Assembly (NCBI GenBank): GCA_020850535.1
Contig: JADZEM010000073.1
Span: 1-38,093 of the forward strand
Length of the DNA stretch: 38,093 bases
DNA from: Chloroflexota bacterium
GTDB lineage: Bacteria; Chloroflexota; UBA6077; JACCZL01
Direction of reading: 5' to 3'
Shown here: positions 5,652 to 14,502 of the stretch, in pieces
Layout: every line of letters begins with the position of its first letter
Position numbering within the stretch: position 1 is the first letter of the stretch
Notes under the pieces: model-generated
What the model was told of the DNA's origin: nothing
Databases searched by the model: none
What the model saw: the letters and a program-made list of their open reading frames with translations, nothing else
Made by a program: the position numbers and the translations under genes

Positions 5652-8348
5652 ATGACGACGCCGATGGTGGTGCTTCTCGCGCTCCAGCTGCTGATCTCGT
5701 TCACGCGGGTGGCCGCGATCGCCTTTGGGCTGGCTGGCGAGAGCCAGGACGTCGTGGCGAAGTCGATGACGATGCTCCTCACGGGCATCACCTCGGCCAC
5801 GGTCGTGCTGGCGTCGCGCCGGATGACGCTGCCGGCCGCCCGTCGTGCCTGGCTGATCGTCGGTCTGGGGGCTGGCGCCAACTGCCTCGGCGATACCCTC
5901 TATCTGCTCGTGGGGATGGTGACTGGCGAGACGCCTTTCCCCTCGATTGCCGATGGCGCATACCTGATCTACTACCCGCTGATCCTCGCGGGCCTGCTGA
6001 CCTTTCCGCAGCGGGCGCGAGCGCCGAGCGAGCGGCTGAAGTTCTGGCTTGACGCCATCACCACCACGGTGGGCGGTGGCGTCGTCCTGTGGCATTTCCT
6101 GATCTACCCCATCGCGGAGTCCCAGGACGCGACTCCGATGGCGGCGTTCGTCGGCGCGGCCTACCCGGTGGCCGATCTCGTCTTGATCCTCGGCATCACC
6201 ACCGTCACGCTCCGCATCAGCGATGCGCTCGGACGCTGGCCGCTGCTGCTGCTCGGGTCGGCGATCGTGGCGTTCATGGTTGGTGATGTCGCCTATGGCA
6301 GCCTCAACGTGAGCGGCCTCTACGTGGCCGGCCAGCCGATCACGCTGCTCGCCGAGATCCCCTTTCAGATCTCCTACCTGCTGATGGCGCTTGCGGCGTT
6401 CGTCGCGGCGCGTGAGGCGCGTGCGGCGACACATGACAGTACATCGACCGTGCAGCATGCCCGGCCCCTCAGCTCACTGCCGTATCTGTCCATCGTGCTC
6501 GGCTACGGCGTGCTGGTCTGGGCGTCCTTTGGCGAGGTGCCCGACGGGATCCAGGGGCTGATTCTCGGCGTGGTGCTGCTGACGGGCCTCGTCGTGGCCC
6601 GCCAGGTTGTCGCAGTCCGTGAGAACGAGCGGCTGTTGACGGCCCAGGCCGAGCGCCGCAGCGAAGCTCGCTTCAGCTCGCTGGTGCAGCACGCGACCGA
6701 CGTGGTGACGGTCATCGACGAGGTCGGCAAGGTCACCTACCAGACGCCCTCGATCCTCCGCGTGTTCGGCCACGCCCCCGAGATGGTGCTCAACACCTCG
6801 TTCATGCAGTACGTACACCCAGACGACCGCGAGCGTGGGTGGACGCTGCTGGAGATCGCTCGCCGCCAGACGGGCGGCGAGACCGTGATCGAGTGGCGCA
6901 TCCGGCACCGCGACGGCCGCTGGCGGCACGTCGAGACGATGGTTGCCAACCTCCTGCACGATCCAGACGTGGCGGGGCTCGTCCTGACCAGCCGCGACGA
7001 CACCGAGCGGCGCACGCTGGCCGATCAGCTTCGGCACCAGGCGTTCCACGACACGCTGACCGGGCTGGCGAATCGGGCGCTGCTGGAAGATCGGCTCGAG
7101 CATGCGCTGGTCCGGGCGACGCGGGTCGGCCACCCACTCGCGATCCTCTTCCTGGACCTGGACAACTTCAAGACCGTGAACGACAGCCTGGGGCACGGGG
7201 TCGGCGATCAGGTGCTGGTGGCAGTCTCGCAGCGGATCCGGCGAGTCGTCCGGGAATCGGACACGTCGGCGCGGTTCGGCGGCGACGAGTTCGTCGTGCT
7301 GATCGAGAACGTCTGCTCGATGGACGAGCTGATCCTGGTGGCCGAGCGGCTGCTGGCCGCCTGCCGCACGCCGTTCAACGTCCAGGGCCGAGAGACCGTC
7401 ATCGGGTGCAGCATCGGCATCGCCGTGAGTGAGGGCGGCATCGAGACCGCTGACGAGCTGCTGCGGAACGCCGATGTGGCGATGTTCATCGGCAAGGAGA
7501 AGGGGCGCGGCCGTTACGAGATCTTCGAGGCTGACATGCACTCGCGGATCGTCGAGCGGATGGAGCTTGAGAGCGATCTTCGGCAGGCCATCGAGCGGGA
7601 CGAGTTCGTGGTGCACTATCAGCCGATCTTCAGCCTGGAGACGAACCGTATCACCGGCCTTGAGGCGCTGGTGCGCTGGGAGCATCCGCAGCGCGGGCTG
7701 ATCGCGCCGGGCGCCTTCATCCCGCGCGCTGAGGAGACGGGCCTCATCGTGCCGCTGGGCTACAGGGTGCTCAGGCAGGCGTGCCGAGACGCCCGCGTCT
7801 GGCAGGACCGTTTCCCGACGGAGCCGCCGCTCACGGTGACGGTCAACCTCTCGGTGCGGCAGGTCGATCATCCGAGCTGCATCGACGAGGTGCGCGCGGC
7901 GCTGGCTGAGACCGGCCTGCCACCGAACAGCCTGGTGCTGGAGATCACCGAGAGCTTCATGATCCAGGATCCGGAGGCGGCTATCGTGCGGCTGTCGCAC
8001 CTGAAGGATCTGGGTGTACGGCTGGCCCTGGACGACTTCGGCACCGGCTTCTCGTCGCTGAGCTACCTCCAGCGGCTGCCCGTGGACGTGCTCAAGGTGG
8101 ACAAGTCGTTCATCGACGGGATGTCCACGTCCAGCCAGGGGGCGTCGCTGGTGCAGGCGATCCTGGGCCTCGGCGACAGCCTCCGACTGCGGACCGTGGC
8201 CGAAGGCATCGAGCACGCCGACCAGCTCGAACAGCTGCGGGCGCTGCGTTGCGGGTTCGGGCAGGGCTACTTCCTGAGCCGCCCCCGTGACCACGAGGCC
8301 ATCGATGCCTTGCTGACGGCGCACTTTGGCGAGCGCGCCGCCGCCTGA
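5652..8348 (+). CDS. Membrane PAS-GGDEF-EAL cyclic-di-GMP protein
   Basis: An 898-residue bifunctional signalling protein. The first 310 or so residues form eight to ten hydrophobic helices, a membrane sensor of unrecognised type. A PAS domain follows (about 340-460, starting FSSLVQHATDVVTVIDE), then GGDEF with an intact GGDEF signature (543-547) for diguanylate cyclase, then EAL with intact EALVRW (671-673), EITES, DDFGTG and VDKSFI for c-di-GMP phosphodiesterase. Both catalytic sites look competent, so output probably depends on the sensor. The ATG at 5652 begins the first membrane helix; the 48 extra upstream codons are Arg-rich and unlikely. No ribosome site is obvious. It is monocistronic and nearly abuts the convergent APH-fold gene. 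Confidence 0.93.
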   Translation: MTTPMVVLLALQLLISFTRVAAIAFGLAGESQDVVAKSMTMLLTGITSATVVLASRRMTLPAARRAWLIVGLGAGANCLGDTLYLLVGMVTGETPFPSIADGAYLIYYPLILAGLLTFPQRARAPSERLKFWLDAITTTVGGGVVLWHFLIYPIAESQDATPMAAFVGAAYPVADLVLILGITTVTLRISDALGRWPLLLLGSAIVAFMVGDVAYGSLNVSGLYVAGQPITLLAEIPFQISYLLMALAAFVAAREARAATHDSTSTVQHARPLSSLPYLSIVLGYGVLVWASFGEVPDGIQGLILGVVLLTGLVVARQVVAVRENERLLTAQAERRSEARFSSLVQHATDVVTVIDEVGKVTYQTPSILRVFGHAPEMVLNTSFMQYVHPDDRERGWTLLEIARRQTGGETVIEWRIRHRDGRWRHVETMVANLLHDPDVAGLVLTSRDDTERRTLADQLRHQAFHDTLTGLANRALLEDRLEHALVRATRVGHPLAILFLDLDNFKTVNDSLGHGVGDQVLVAVSQRIRRVVRESDTSARFGGDEFVVLIENVCSMDELILVAERLLAACRTPFNVQGRETVIGCSIGIAVSEGGIETADELLRNADVAMFIGKEKGRGRYEIFEADMHSRIVERMELESDLRQAIERDEFVVHYQPIFSLETNRITGLEALVRWEHPQRGLIAPGAFIPRAEETGLIVPLGYRVLRQACRDARVWQDRFPTEPPLTVTVNLSVRQVDHPSCIDEVRAALAETGLPPNSLVLEITESFMIQDPEAAIVRLSHLKDLGVRLALDDFGTGFSSLSYLQRLPVDVLKVDKSFIDGMSTSSQGASLVQAILGLGDSLRLRTVAEGIEHADQLEQLRALRCGFGQGYFLSRPRDHEAIDALLTAHFGERAAA

Positions 8349-8371
8349 CGGCGCGATATGCCTCCGTGCTG

Positions 8372-9376
8372 CTACAGGCGCGCGAACAGCAGCTCCGCCA
8401 GCTCCTCCAGCGTGGCGACCTCGGCCAGTGGGTAGCGCCGCGCAATCGGCATGAAGACGTCGATGGTTGGGTGCTGGGCCAGCCCCATCGCCTGCCGCCG
8501 CAGCGCGTGCGCCAGCGCCCGGTGTGGGAAGTCGTCGGCGCGCGGCCAGTCCGCGGCCTCCAGAAAGACCCTGAAGAGGTCGCGGTCGCAGCGGAACAGG
8601 TCGCGGTAGATCTGGATCAGTTCGACGTGCCGATCCGCGATCGTGGCGTCGCCCCAGTCGATGATCCCGCTCAGGCGGCCGTCCTCTACGTAGACGTGGG
8701 TGGCGACGATGTCGCCGTGGGTGAAGACGCGGTCTGCCGCGGATGACGGCCCGAGCCGTGTCACGTAGGCTTCGGCCTGCGCGGCGAGATGCGGCGGCAG
8801 CGAGCTTTCGGTGGCAGCGGTGGCGATGGAGACGCCGGCCCAGTCGGCCTCGGTGGCAGCGCCCTGGGCGATGGCGTCCCCAGCGGCAGCGCTCCCGGTT
8901 GTATCGTCCCCGGCCTCAGCGCTGATGGGCAGCGCGTGCAGCAGCCCGATCTGCTGCCCGAGCGCCAGGGCCAGCGCGTGCTGCTGCCCGGGCGTCAGGC
9001 CAGCCTGCCAGGACGCCACGCCGCGCATCCGCCGCGAGATCAGGTAGGGCCAGGGAGCCGAGCTACCCTCGTAGAGGAGGCCGTGGGCCAGGAGCGTCGG
9101 CGCAGCGAGCGCGGGATTGGTGGTGACCAGCGCCAGCGCGCCACGCTCGAAGCGCTCGCTGCGCTCCCAGGCCGGCAGGTAGCCGAACAGCTTGACGACC
9201 ACCTCGCCATAGAGGAATGTCGGGGAGGTCGGGTTGTGGCCGGCGTCGATCTGCTGGCCGGTGGCCGCAAGCGCATGCCGGTGCAGGATCTCGTGGACGT
9301 ACGGCTGCCAGAACGGCACGTCGCCCAGCCGTGCCCGGTACGCCTCAATGGATGCGAAGTCTGGCGGCTGCGTCAT
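8372..9376 (-). CDS. Aminoglycoside phosphotransferase (APH) fold protein
   Basis: A 334-residue small-molecule kinase of the APH/choline-kinase superfamily. ATP lysine Lys62 sits in VVKLFG; the catalytic loop is HGDIVATHVYV (His220-Asp222) and the metal Asp240 lies in IIDWGDA. The usual Asn five residues after the catalytic Asp is His227, a substitution also known in hygromycin-phosphotransferase-like members, so activity is plausible. An Ala/Gly/Thr-rich insert (about 152-190) separates the lobes. Start at ATG 9376; a longer TTG start adds 12 residues. No other resistance gene is nearby, so the substrate could be a sugar or amino alcohol rather than an antibiotic. Confidence 0.85.
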   Translation of the reverse strand: MTQPPDFASIEAYRARLGDVPFWQPYVHEILHRHALAATGQQIDAGHNPTSPTFLYGEVVVKLFGYLPAWERSERFERGALALVTTNPALAAPTLLAHGLLYEGSSAPWPYLISRRMRGVASWQAGLTPGQQHALALALGQQIGLLHALPISAEAGDDTTGSAAAGDAIAQGAATEADWAGVSIATAATESSLPPHLAAQAEAYVTRLGPSSAADRVFTHGDIVATHVYVEDGRLSGIIDWGDATIADRHVELIQIYRDLFRCDRDLFRVFLEAADWPRADDFPHRALAHALRRQAMGLAQHPTIDVFMPIARRYPLAEVATLEELAELLFARL

Positions 9377-9479
9377 GGCGAGAGTGTGGGAAACGCCCTT
9401 CCATTGGCGCAAGGCTGGGCCGGTGTGCAGGCTGACGCGTCGTCAGACCAGTGCAGACCGGCCACCAAGCGCCGGCCGC

Positions 9480-9948
9480 CAGGTGAGCGCGCCGGCCAGG
9501 AGCCGCGCCCGCAGGGCCGTCGCCAGGGAGAGCGTGCGCCCGGTCGGGTTCTGGAAGGTCGGGCAGGTGTAGAACAGCTGATGACGGCGTCGCCGGGGTC
9601 CACCAGGCACCGCGCGATCAGATCCAACCCCTGCTGCGCCCCGGCCACCACGAGCACCTGCTCGGAGCGCACGGTCAGCCGCTCGGCCACCGCGCGTCGC
9701 AGGGCCGGCTGGCCCTCCGTCGGCCCGATCCCGAACGCGGCAGCCGTGTGTTGGCGCAGGACGCGCTCGGTCGCCTCGGAGAAGAGGTCCACCGGAAACA
9801 GCTCGGCGGCCGGCATGCCGGCCCCGAACGAGATCAGGTCGGGCTGTGAGGTGTCGAGGATGGCCCGCAGCACCGGATCGAGCGACCGCTGCGCCCCGAG
9901 CGCCACCCGACCGAGCCTGGGCACCCGTCTATCCAATCTCAAGTCAGG
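9480..9948 (-). pseudogene. Remnant of a PLP-dependent aminotransferase (fold type I)
   Basis: Reading the minus strand, about 110 residues match the N-terminal part of 2-aminoadipate-type aminotransferases: SLDPVLRAILDTSQPDLISF, FGIGPTEGQPALRRAVAERL, VAGAQQGLDLIARCLVDPGD. Right after GDAVI the frame shifts, and another frame gives LFYTCPTFQNPTGRTLSLA, which normally lies some 70-80 residues later. The middle has therefore been deleted out of frame. Homology ends near 9480, so the lysine-bearing C-terminal half is also gone. The product cannot be a working enzyme. No start with a good ribosome site is visible; boundaries are approximate. Confidence 0.75.
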
Positions 9949-9950
9949 AT

Positions 9951-10007
9951 GACATGAACGCCCAGGCTGACATGAACGCTGGTGCACAGCACGCTGAAAT
10001 GAACGCC
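9951..10007. repeat. Three degenerate ATGAACGC repeats
   Basis: TGACATGAACGC, TGACATGAACGC and TGAAATGAACGC recur at 9951, 9969 and 9996, spaced 18 and 27 bases apart, just upstream of the aminotransferase remnant. They do not look like part of an intact gene. They may be a decayed tandem repeat or the scar of the event that broke the pseudogene. Confidence 0.35.
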
Positions 10008-10091
10008 TGCCGCGCCTGGGTGACTGCCCGCCCCGACACCCAGGCGTACGGGAGTGCGGCCGGGGGTCAGCTCTTCCGGTGCGCCCACGGC

Positions 10092-10871
10092 CTACAGCGA
10101 CGCACCGCCGTCCACGGTAATCATGGTGCCCGTGATCATCTCGGCGTCGTCCGAGACGGCGAACAGGACCGCCTTGGCGATGTCGTCGGGCAGCTGGAAC
10201 CGCCCGAGCGGCGTCGCCTTGAGTCGGCGCTCGTAGTTCTCGGGGTTGTCGATGCTGGTGGACGCGTCGTTCGGGCTGTACGAGTTGTTGCCACGAATGA
10301 ACGGCGTGTCCACGTGCCCCGGCGAGATCAGGACGCAGCGGATGTTCTCCTTCGCGTAGGAGAGCGCCGCCGAGCGCGTCAGGCCGATCAGACCTGTCTT
10401 GCCGACGCCGTAGCCCGGGCTGCCGCCGCCCGGGCGGATCGAGGAGAGCGAGCCGAGGTTGATGATGACGCCGCGCCCGGCCTTCCGCATCGAGGGCACC
10501 GTGGCCTTGATGCCCAGAAACGAGCCGACCACCATCGACTCGACGATGATCCGGAACTGCTCCTCGGTCTGCTCGTCGAACGAGTTCCGGAAGTTGGCCC
10601 CAGCGTTGTTGCAGAGGATGCTGACCGGCCCGAACGCCCGCTCCGTCGCCGCGACAGCATCGGCCCAATCCGCGGCCTTCGTCACTTCGAGCTTGACGGC
10701 GATGGCCTTGCCGCCGGCCGCGTTGATGTCGTCCGCGACAGCCTGCGCCTTGTCCAGGAACATGTCGGTGACGCAGACGGCCGCGCCTTCCTGCGCGAAC
10801 AGCCGGCACTGGGCGCCGCCCATGCCGCCGCCGCCGCCCGAGACCAGGGCAACTCTTCCTTCGAGCTTCAC
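10092..10871 (-). CDS. SDR family NAD(P)-dependent oxidoreductase
   Basis: A 259-residue classical short-chain dehydrogenase/reductase. Features in order: glycine-rich cofactor loop SGGGGGMGGA (11-20), Asp36 at the end of the second strand favouring NAD, the NNAG motif (88-91), catalytic serine region NLGSLSS (139-144) and YGVGK with Tyr154 and Lys158. Length and motifs are complete. The GTG at 10871 is chosen because GGGAGG lies eight bases upstream and the fold starts at once; the longer frame is filler. It is divergent from an IclR regulator and faces a sugar importer, so a polyol or sugar-acid substrate and IclR control are reasonable inferences. Confidence 0.9.
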   Translation of the reverse strand: MKLEGRVALVSGGGGGMGGAQCRLFAQEGAAVCVTDMFLDKAQAVADDINAAGGKAIAVKLEVTKAADWADAVAATERAFGPVSILCNNAGANFRNSFDEQTEEQFRIIVESMVVGSFLGIKATVPSMRKAGRGVIINLGSLSSIRPGGGSPGYGVGKTGLIGLTRSAALSYAKENIRCVLISPGHVDTPFIRGNNSYSPNDASTSIDNPENYERRLKATPLGRFQLPDDIAKAVLFAVSDDAEMITGTMITVDGGASL

Positions 10872-10942
10872 CGTTCGTACCTCCCAGCATCGGGGCCGGC
10901 GGCCTGCTTGACGCCATCCGCGCGTCCCATCGCTCCGCCGAC

Positions 10943-10971
10943 TTGACAGCCCGGCGTCGCCCGCGTATGGT
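10943..10971 (+). promoter_or_regulatory. Strong sigma-70-type promoter for the IclR gene
   Basis: TTGACA at 10943-10948, exactly 17 bases, then TATGGT at 10966-10971. This is the best consensus promoter I found in the window. It faces the IclR gene, leaving a leader of about 110 bases. Because it lies in the spacer shared with the SDR gene, IclR binding here could control both directions. Confidence 0.6.
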
Positions 10972-11090
10972 ACGCCAAGCGCACGCCGCGTGCAGCATGC
11001 GACCGGCGCCACGGTCGCGAGGGGCTGCGCTCTCCGAGTAGCGCACCGCGCCGTTCCCTTCCCACAGTCCCTCTTCGGTGAGCGTCTACG

Positions 11091-11909
11091 ATGCCCGGTC
11101 CCAGAAGCGCCGAGATCAGCGAGTCACACATCCTCTCCACCCTGGACAAGGGGCTGCACGTGCTGGGCGCGCTCTCGCAGGACGGGGCGTCCAGCATGAA
11201 CCTGACGACGCTCAGCCGCTCGTTGGGCATGCACCGCACGACGCTCTTCAGGATTCTGGGGACGCTCCAGGCGCGCGGGTACGTCAGCCGCGATCCGGAC
11301 GGCGATGGCTACCGTTTGGGCGTGCGCGTCCTCTCCCTGGCCTCATCGGTCCTGGCGGACCTGGACATCCGCAAGGCCGGGCTTGAGCCGTTGACGGCGC
11401 TGCGCGACGAATCCAGCGAGCTGGTCTTCCTGACGGTCCTTGACGGCCACGAGGTCGTGACCATCGAGCGGCTGGAGGGCCGGCACGCCGTCACGCTCCG
11501 GGCGCAGATCGGCGCGCGGCGGCCGGCAGCCTGTACTGCCGCCGGCAAGGCGATTGTGGCGTTCCTCCCGGCGCCGCAGGCGGACGCCATCGTGGAGGGC
11601 GATATCCACCTGCACACGCCGAACACGATCACCGACCGGGCGCTGCTGCGCGCGCAGCACGCCGAGATCCGTCGGCGTGGCTACGCATCCGACGACGAGG
11701 AGTACCTGCCGGGGGTCCGGTGCGTCGCCGCGCCGGTCTTCGGCGTCGAGCGGACCGTGTTGGGGGCGGTCAGCCTGGCCGCCCCGACGATGCGGACGCC
11801 GCTGGCACGGCTCGGGGAGCTTGGGCCGCGTGCCCGGGCAGCCGCCCGTGAGATCTCGCGCCAGCTTGGCGCCCCAGAGGAGCTGTTCGACCGCTTCCGC
11901 GATGCGTAG
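11091..11909 (+). CDS. IclR family transcriptional regulator
   Basis: A 272-residue regulator with an N-terminal winged helix-turn-helix (about 14-75: ILSTLDKGLHVLGAL, LSRSLGMHRTTLFRILGTL, GYVSRDPDGDGYRLG) and a C-terminal GAF-like ligand domain (about 90-255) containing RRPAACTAAGKAIVAFLP and the DDEEYLPGVRCVAAPVF segment. Family members sense small organic acids or sugar-derived metabolites and usually control the adjacent catabolic genes. Neighbours are the divergent SDR dehydrogenase and the downstream sugar importer, the likely targets. The ATG at 11091 fits the family start. Confidence 0.92.
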   Translation: MPGPRSAEISESHILSTLDKGLHVLGALSQDGASSMNLTTLSRSLGMHRTTLFRILGTLQARGYVSRDPDGDGYRLGVRVLSLASSVLADLDIRKAGLEPLTALRDESSELVFLTVLDGHEVVTIERLEGRHAVTLRAQIGARRPAACTAAGKAIVAFLPAPQADAIVEGDIHLHTPNTITDRALLRAQHAEIRRRGYASDDEEYLPGVRCVAAPVFGVERTVLGAVSLAAPTMRTPLARLGELGPRARAAAREISRQLGAPEELFDRFRDA

Positions 11910-12070
11910 ACGCGCCATCTGACCGCTGCAAAATCGAATGATCATGGGGATCTCGGCATCACGGCCTGGTGCCGGACTCCCGAGACACTGGTGTCCGATG
12001 TGCCTGCTCGCCCGAGCGGCACTGCGCGCTTCCGGGGACACGACCCAGGGAGCACAGGGGAGGGTTCGAC

Positions 12071-13552
12071 ATGGCAGTCGAAGGGATCTCGCGCCGATTC
12101 TCGCGCCGCCGGTTGCTGCGTGGCTCGGGCCTCGCACTGGCCGGCCTCGCTGGCGCCTCGCTCCTGGCGGCCTGTACGCCGCCAAGCCAGATGGAGTCGA
12201 AGCCCGCCGCGCCGGCCAAGCCGGCCGAGAGCAAGCCCGCCGAGGCGGCCAAGCCAGCCGAGGCTGCGAAGCCCGCGGAGAGCAAGCCGGCCGCGCCGGC
12301 CGCTCAGCCAGCCGCCACGACGGCCGCTGCCGCGCCGGCCAAGCCCGCGAACGCCGCTGCCGTCACGCTCAAGGCGATGTACTGGTCTGCCGGGCCGGAG
12401 GATCACCAGATCCACCAGAACGTGATGGACAAGTTCACGAAGCTGAACCCGGACATCAAGATGGACTTTGACGATGTCCCGAGCGCCGAGTTCCCCGAGA
12501 CGCTGCTCACGCGCATCGTCGGTGGGACGCCGCCGGATGTCGTCAAGCTGCACGCATCGTGGGTGATGAACTTCATCCTGGCGAAGCAGCTCAACGACCT
12601 GACCGAGCGCATGAAGAGCGACAAGAGCGTCTTCATCCCGACGCAGCTCGGCTTCTGGACGCACGAAGAGAAGAACTACGGCGTCCCCTACTACTCTGGC
12701 TCGTCCATCGTCTTCTACAACAAGACGATCTTCGACAAGGCCGGCGTCAAGACGCCCGAGGAGCACGAGAAGGCTGGCACCTGGACCTGGGACCAACTGC
12801 GTGAGTCCGCCAAGGCCGTCAGTGGCGGCGCCGGCGCGGAGCGCATCTTCGGGTTCGACGGCGCACAGCAGCCTGTCAACCTGCAGTTCTACACCTGCGT
12901 CCCGATCTGGTGTAACGGCGGCGAGATCACCAACAAGGAAGAGACCGAGTGGCTGCTGACCGATCCGAAGGTGGTCGAGGTCATCCAGCAGCAGGCGGAC
13001 ATGGCGATCAAGGACAAGAGCATGCCGCTCACCAGCGACCTGCAGGGGGCGACGTGGCTCTTCCGCACGGGCAAGGTCGGCATGTCGTGGACGGGGCGGT
13101 TCCGCTCCAATGAGCTGACCAAGGTGGACTTCGAGCCGCGCATGGTGAGCGCGCCGAAGGGCAAGACCAACCAGACCATCAACCGCGACGGCCCGAACGG
13201 CACCGGCCTGCCGATGGGCACCAAGAACCTGGATCAGGCGTACAAGTTCGCGATGTACTTCGGCGGGCCAGACGCCGCGTCCGAGTACCTCGTGACGGGC
13301 GCGACGAACCCGGTCCGCAACGACCTCCTCAACTCCGAGGAGTTCAAGAAGTCGATCAAGCCGTTCGAGCGCATCGAGGTACTGACCGAGTCCGCCAAGA
13401 CGGTCCGGGCGTGGCGCGTGCCGGGCAAGGGCGCAGAGGCCGCGCGCGCGCTGACCGCCGAGTTCGAGAAGGTGCTCGTCGGGCAGCAGGACGTGCCGAC
13501 CGCGATGAAGAACGCCAAGGCAGCGATGGACCCGCTGCTGAAGGTCCGATAG
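12071..13552 (+). CDS. Sugar ABC transporter substrate-binding lipoprotein
   Basis: A 493-residue extracytoplasmic solute-binding protein of the family-1 (maltose/glycerol-phosphate-like) type. Residues 7-20 carry a twin-arginine motif (SRRFSRRRLLRGSG), then a hydrophobic stretch and lipobox LLAAC with Cys35, so it is probably Tat-exported and lipid-anchored. Residues about 36-97 are a low-complexity Ala/Lys/Pro/Glu linker built from AKPAE and SKPAE units, holding the binding domain off the membrane. The rest shows the usual GTPPDVVKLHASW and YGVPYYSGSSIVFYNK segments. ATG 12071 has GGGAGG just upstream. First gene of a three-gene importer operon; the sugar is not known. Confidence 0.93.
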   Translation: MAVEGISRRFSRRRLLRGSGLALAGLAGASLLAACTPPSQMESKPAAPAKPAESKPAEAAKPAEAAKPAESKPAAPAAQPAATTAAAAPAKPANAAAVTLKAMYWSAGPEDHQIHQNVMDKFTKLNPDIKMDFDDVPSAEFPETLLTRIVGGTPPDVVKLHASWVMNFILAKQLNDLTERMKSDKSVFIPTQLGFWTHEEKNYGVPYYSGSSIVFYNKTIFDKAGVKTPEEHEKAGTWTWDQLRESAKAVSGGAGAERIFGFDGAQQPVNLQFYTCVPIWCNGGEITNKEETEWLLTDPKVVEVIQQQADMAIKDKSMPLTSDLQGATWLFRTGKVGMSWTGRFRSNELTKVDFEPRMVSAPKGKTNQTINRDGPNGTGLPMGTKNLDQAYKFAMYFGGPDAASEYLVTGATNPVRNDLLNSEEFKKSIKPFERIEVLTESAKTVRAWRVPGKGAEAARALTAEFEKVLVGQQDVPTAMKNAKAAMDPLLKVR

Positions 13553-13563
13553 GGAGCCCGGCG

Positions 13564-14502
13564 ATGGCAGCCACCGCCACGGCGGCGCCCGGGGTCGGCC
13601 GGCGCTCTCGCCGCTTCCTCAACCAGGAGGCCGTGGAAGGGTACGTCTGTATCCTTCCGTGGCTCCTGGGCTTCTGCGCGTTCGTCGCCGGCCCGATGAT
13701 CGCCGCCCTCGCCATCTCGTTCACCCACTGGTCGCTGCTCGCGCCGCCGGAGTGGATCGGCCTGGAGAACTACGAGCGGCTGGTCAAAGACCCGATGTTC
13801 TACACCGCGATGTGGAACACGGTGTACATCAGCTTCATCGCCGTCCCGTGCCAGTTGATCCTGGCGCTGCTCATCGCGATGGCGCTCAACCAGCAGCTGG
13901 CCGGCCTGACGATCTACCGGACGATCTTCTACCTGCCCTCGCAGATGCCGATTGTCGCCAGCTCGCTGCTCTGGATGTGGGTGTTCAACCCGGACTACGG
14001 CCTCGCCAACGCGATGCTCTACCTGGTGGGGCTGCCGGGCCTGGGCTGGATCTTCGATCCGAACCTGTCCAAGCCGTCGATCATCCTGATCACCCTCTGG
14101 GGCGGCGTCGGGACGCCGCTGATCATCTTCCTGGCCGGCCTCCAGAGCGTCCCGGACAGCCTCTACGAGGCGGCGGACATCGACGGGGCCGGGCCAGTCC
14201 AGCGGTTCCGCAACATCACGCTGCCGCTGCTGAGCCCGATCATCTTCTTCAACCTGATCATCGGGATCATCGCGTCGTTCCAGGCGTACTTCACCCTGGT
14301 GTTCGTGACCACCCAGGGCGGCCCCGCCAACTCGACGACGATCATGATCCTGTACATCTTCTACAAGGCGTTCCGTGACTTCGAGATGAGCTATGCCTCG
14401 GCGCTGGCCTGGGTGCTGTTCCTCTTCGTGCTCGCGCTGACCGCCACGAACTTCCTGCTGGCGCGCTGGTGGGTCCACTACGAGGGAGGGGACGCTGCAT
14501 GA
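13564..14502 (+). CDS. Sugar ABC transporter permease (MalF/UgpA type)
   Basis: A 312-residue inner-membrane permease with six predicted helices, beginning with a cytoplasmic tail and CILPWLLGFCAFVAGPMI as the first helix. The EAA loop that contacts the ATPase is present late in the protein (YEAADIDGAGPVQRFRNITL). It follows the binding-protein gene by 11 bases and its stop overlaps the next start as ATGA, so the subunits are translationally coupled. ATG 13564 is used; a longer open frame runs into the binding-protein gene and is not real. Confidence 0.93.
   Translation: MAATATAAPGVGRRSRRFLNQEAVEGYVCILPWLLGFCAFVAGPMIAALAISFTHWSLLAPPEWIGLENYERLVKDPMFYTAMWNTVYISFIAVPCQLILALLIAMALNQQLAGLTIYRTIFYLPSQMPIVASSLLWMWVFNPDYGLANAMLYLVGLPGLGWIFDPNLSKPSIILITLWGGVGTPLIIFLAGLQSVPDSLYEAADIDGAGPVQRFRNITLPLLSPIIFFNLIIGIIASFQAYFTLVFVTTQGGPANSTTIMILYIFYKAFRDFEMSYASALAWVLFLFVLALTATNFLLARWWVHYEGGDAA

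Noticed and set aside
5437-5655. A 72-codon frame overlapping the GGDEF-EAL start as ATGA
   Set aside because: The overlap looks suggestive, but the translation has no domain or ribosome site and codon content is not convincing.
6474-8324. A 616-codon antisense frame over the GGDEF-EAL gene
   Set aside because: Rich in Arg, His, Gln and Asp with no domain; the typical mirror of a strongly biased high-GC gene.
9373-11046. A 557-codon minus-strand open frame spanning from the SDR region to the APH start
   Set aside because: Its first two thirds are the wrong frame over the SDR gene; only the last part carries the aminotransferase remnant. GC-rich DNA keeps wrong frames open.
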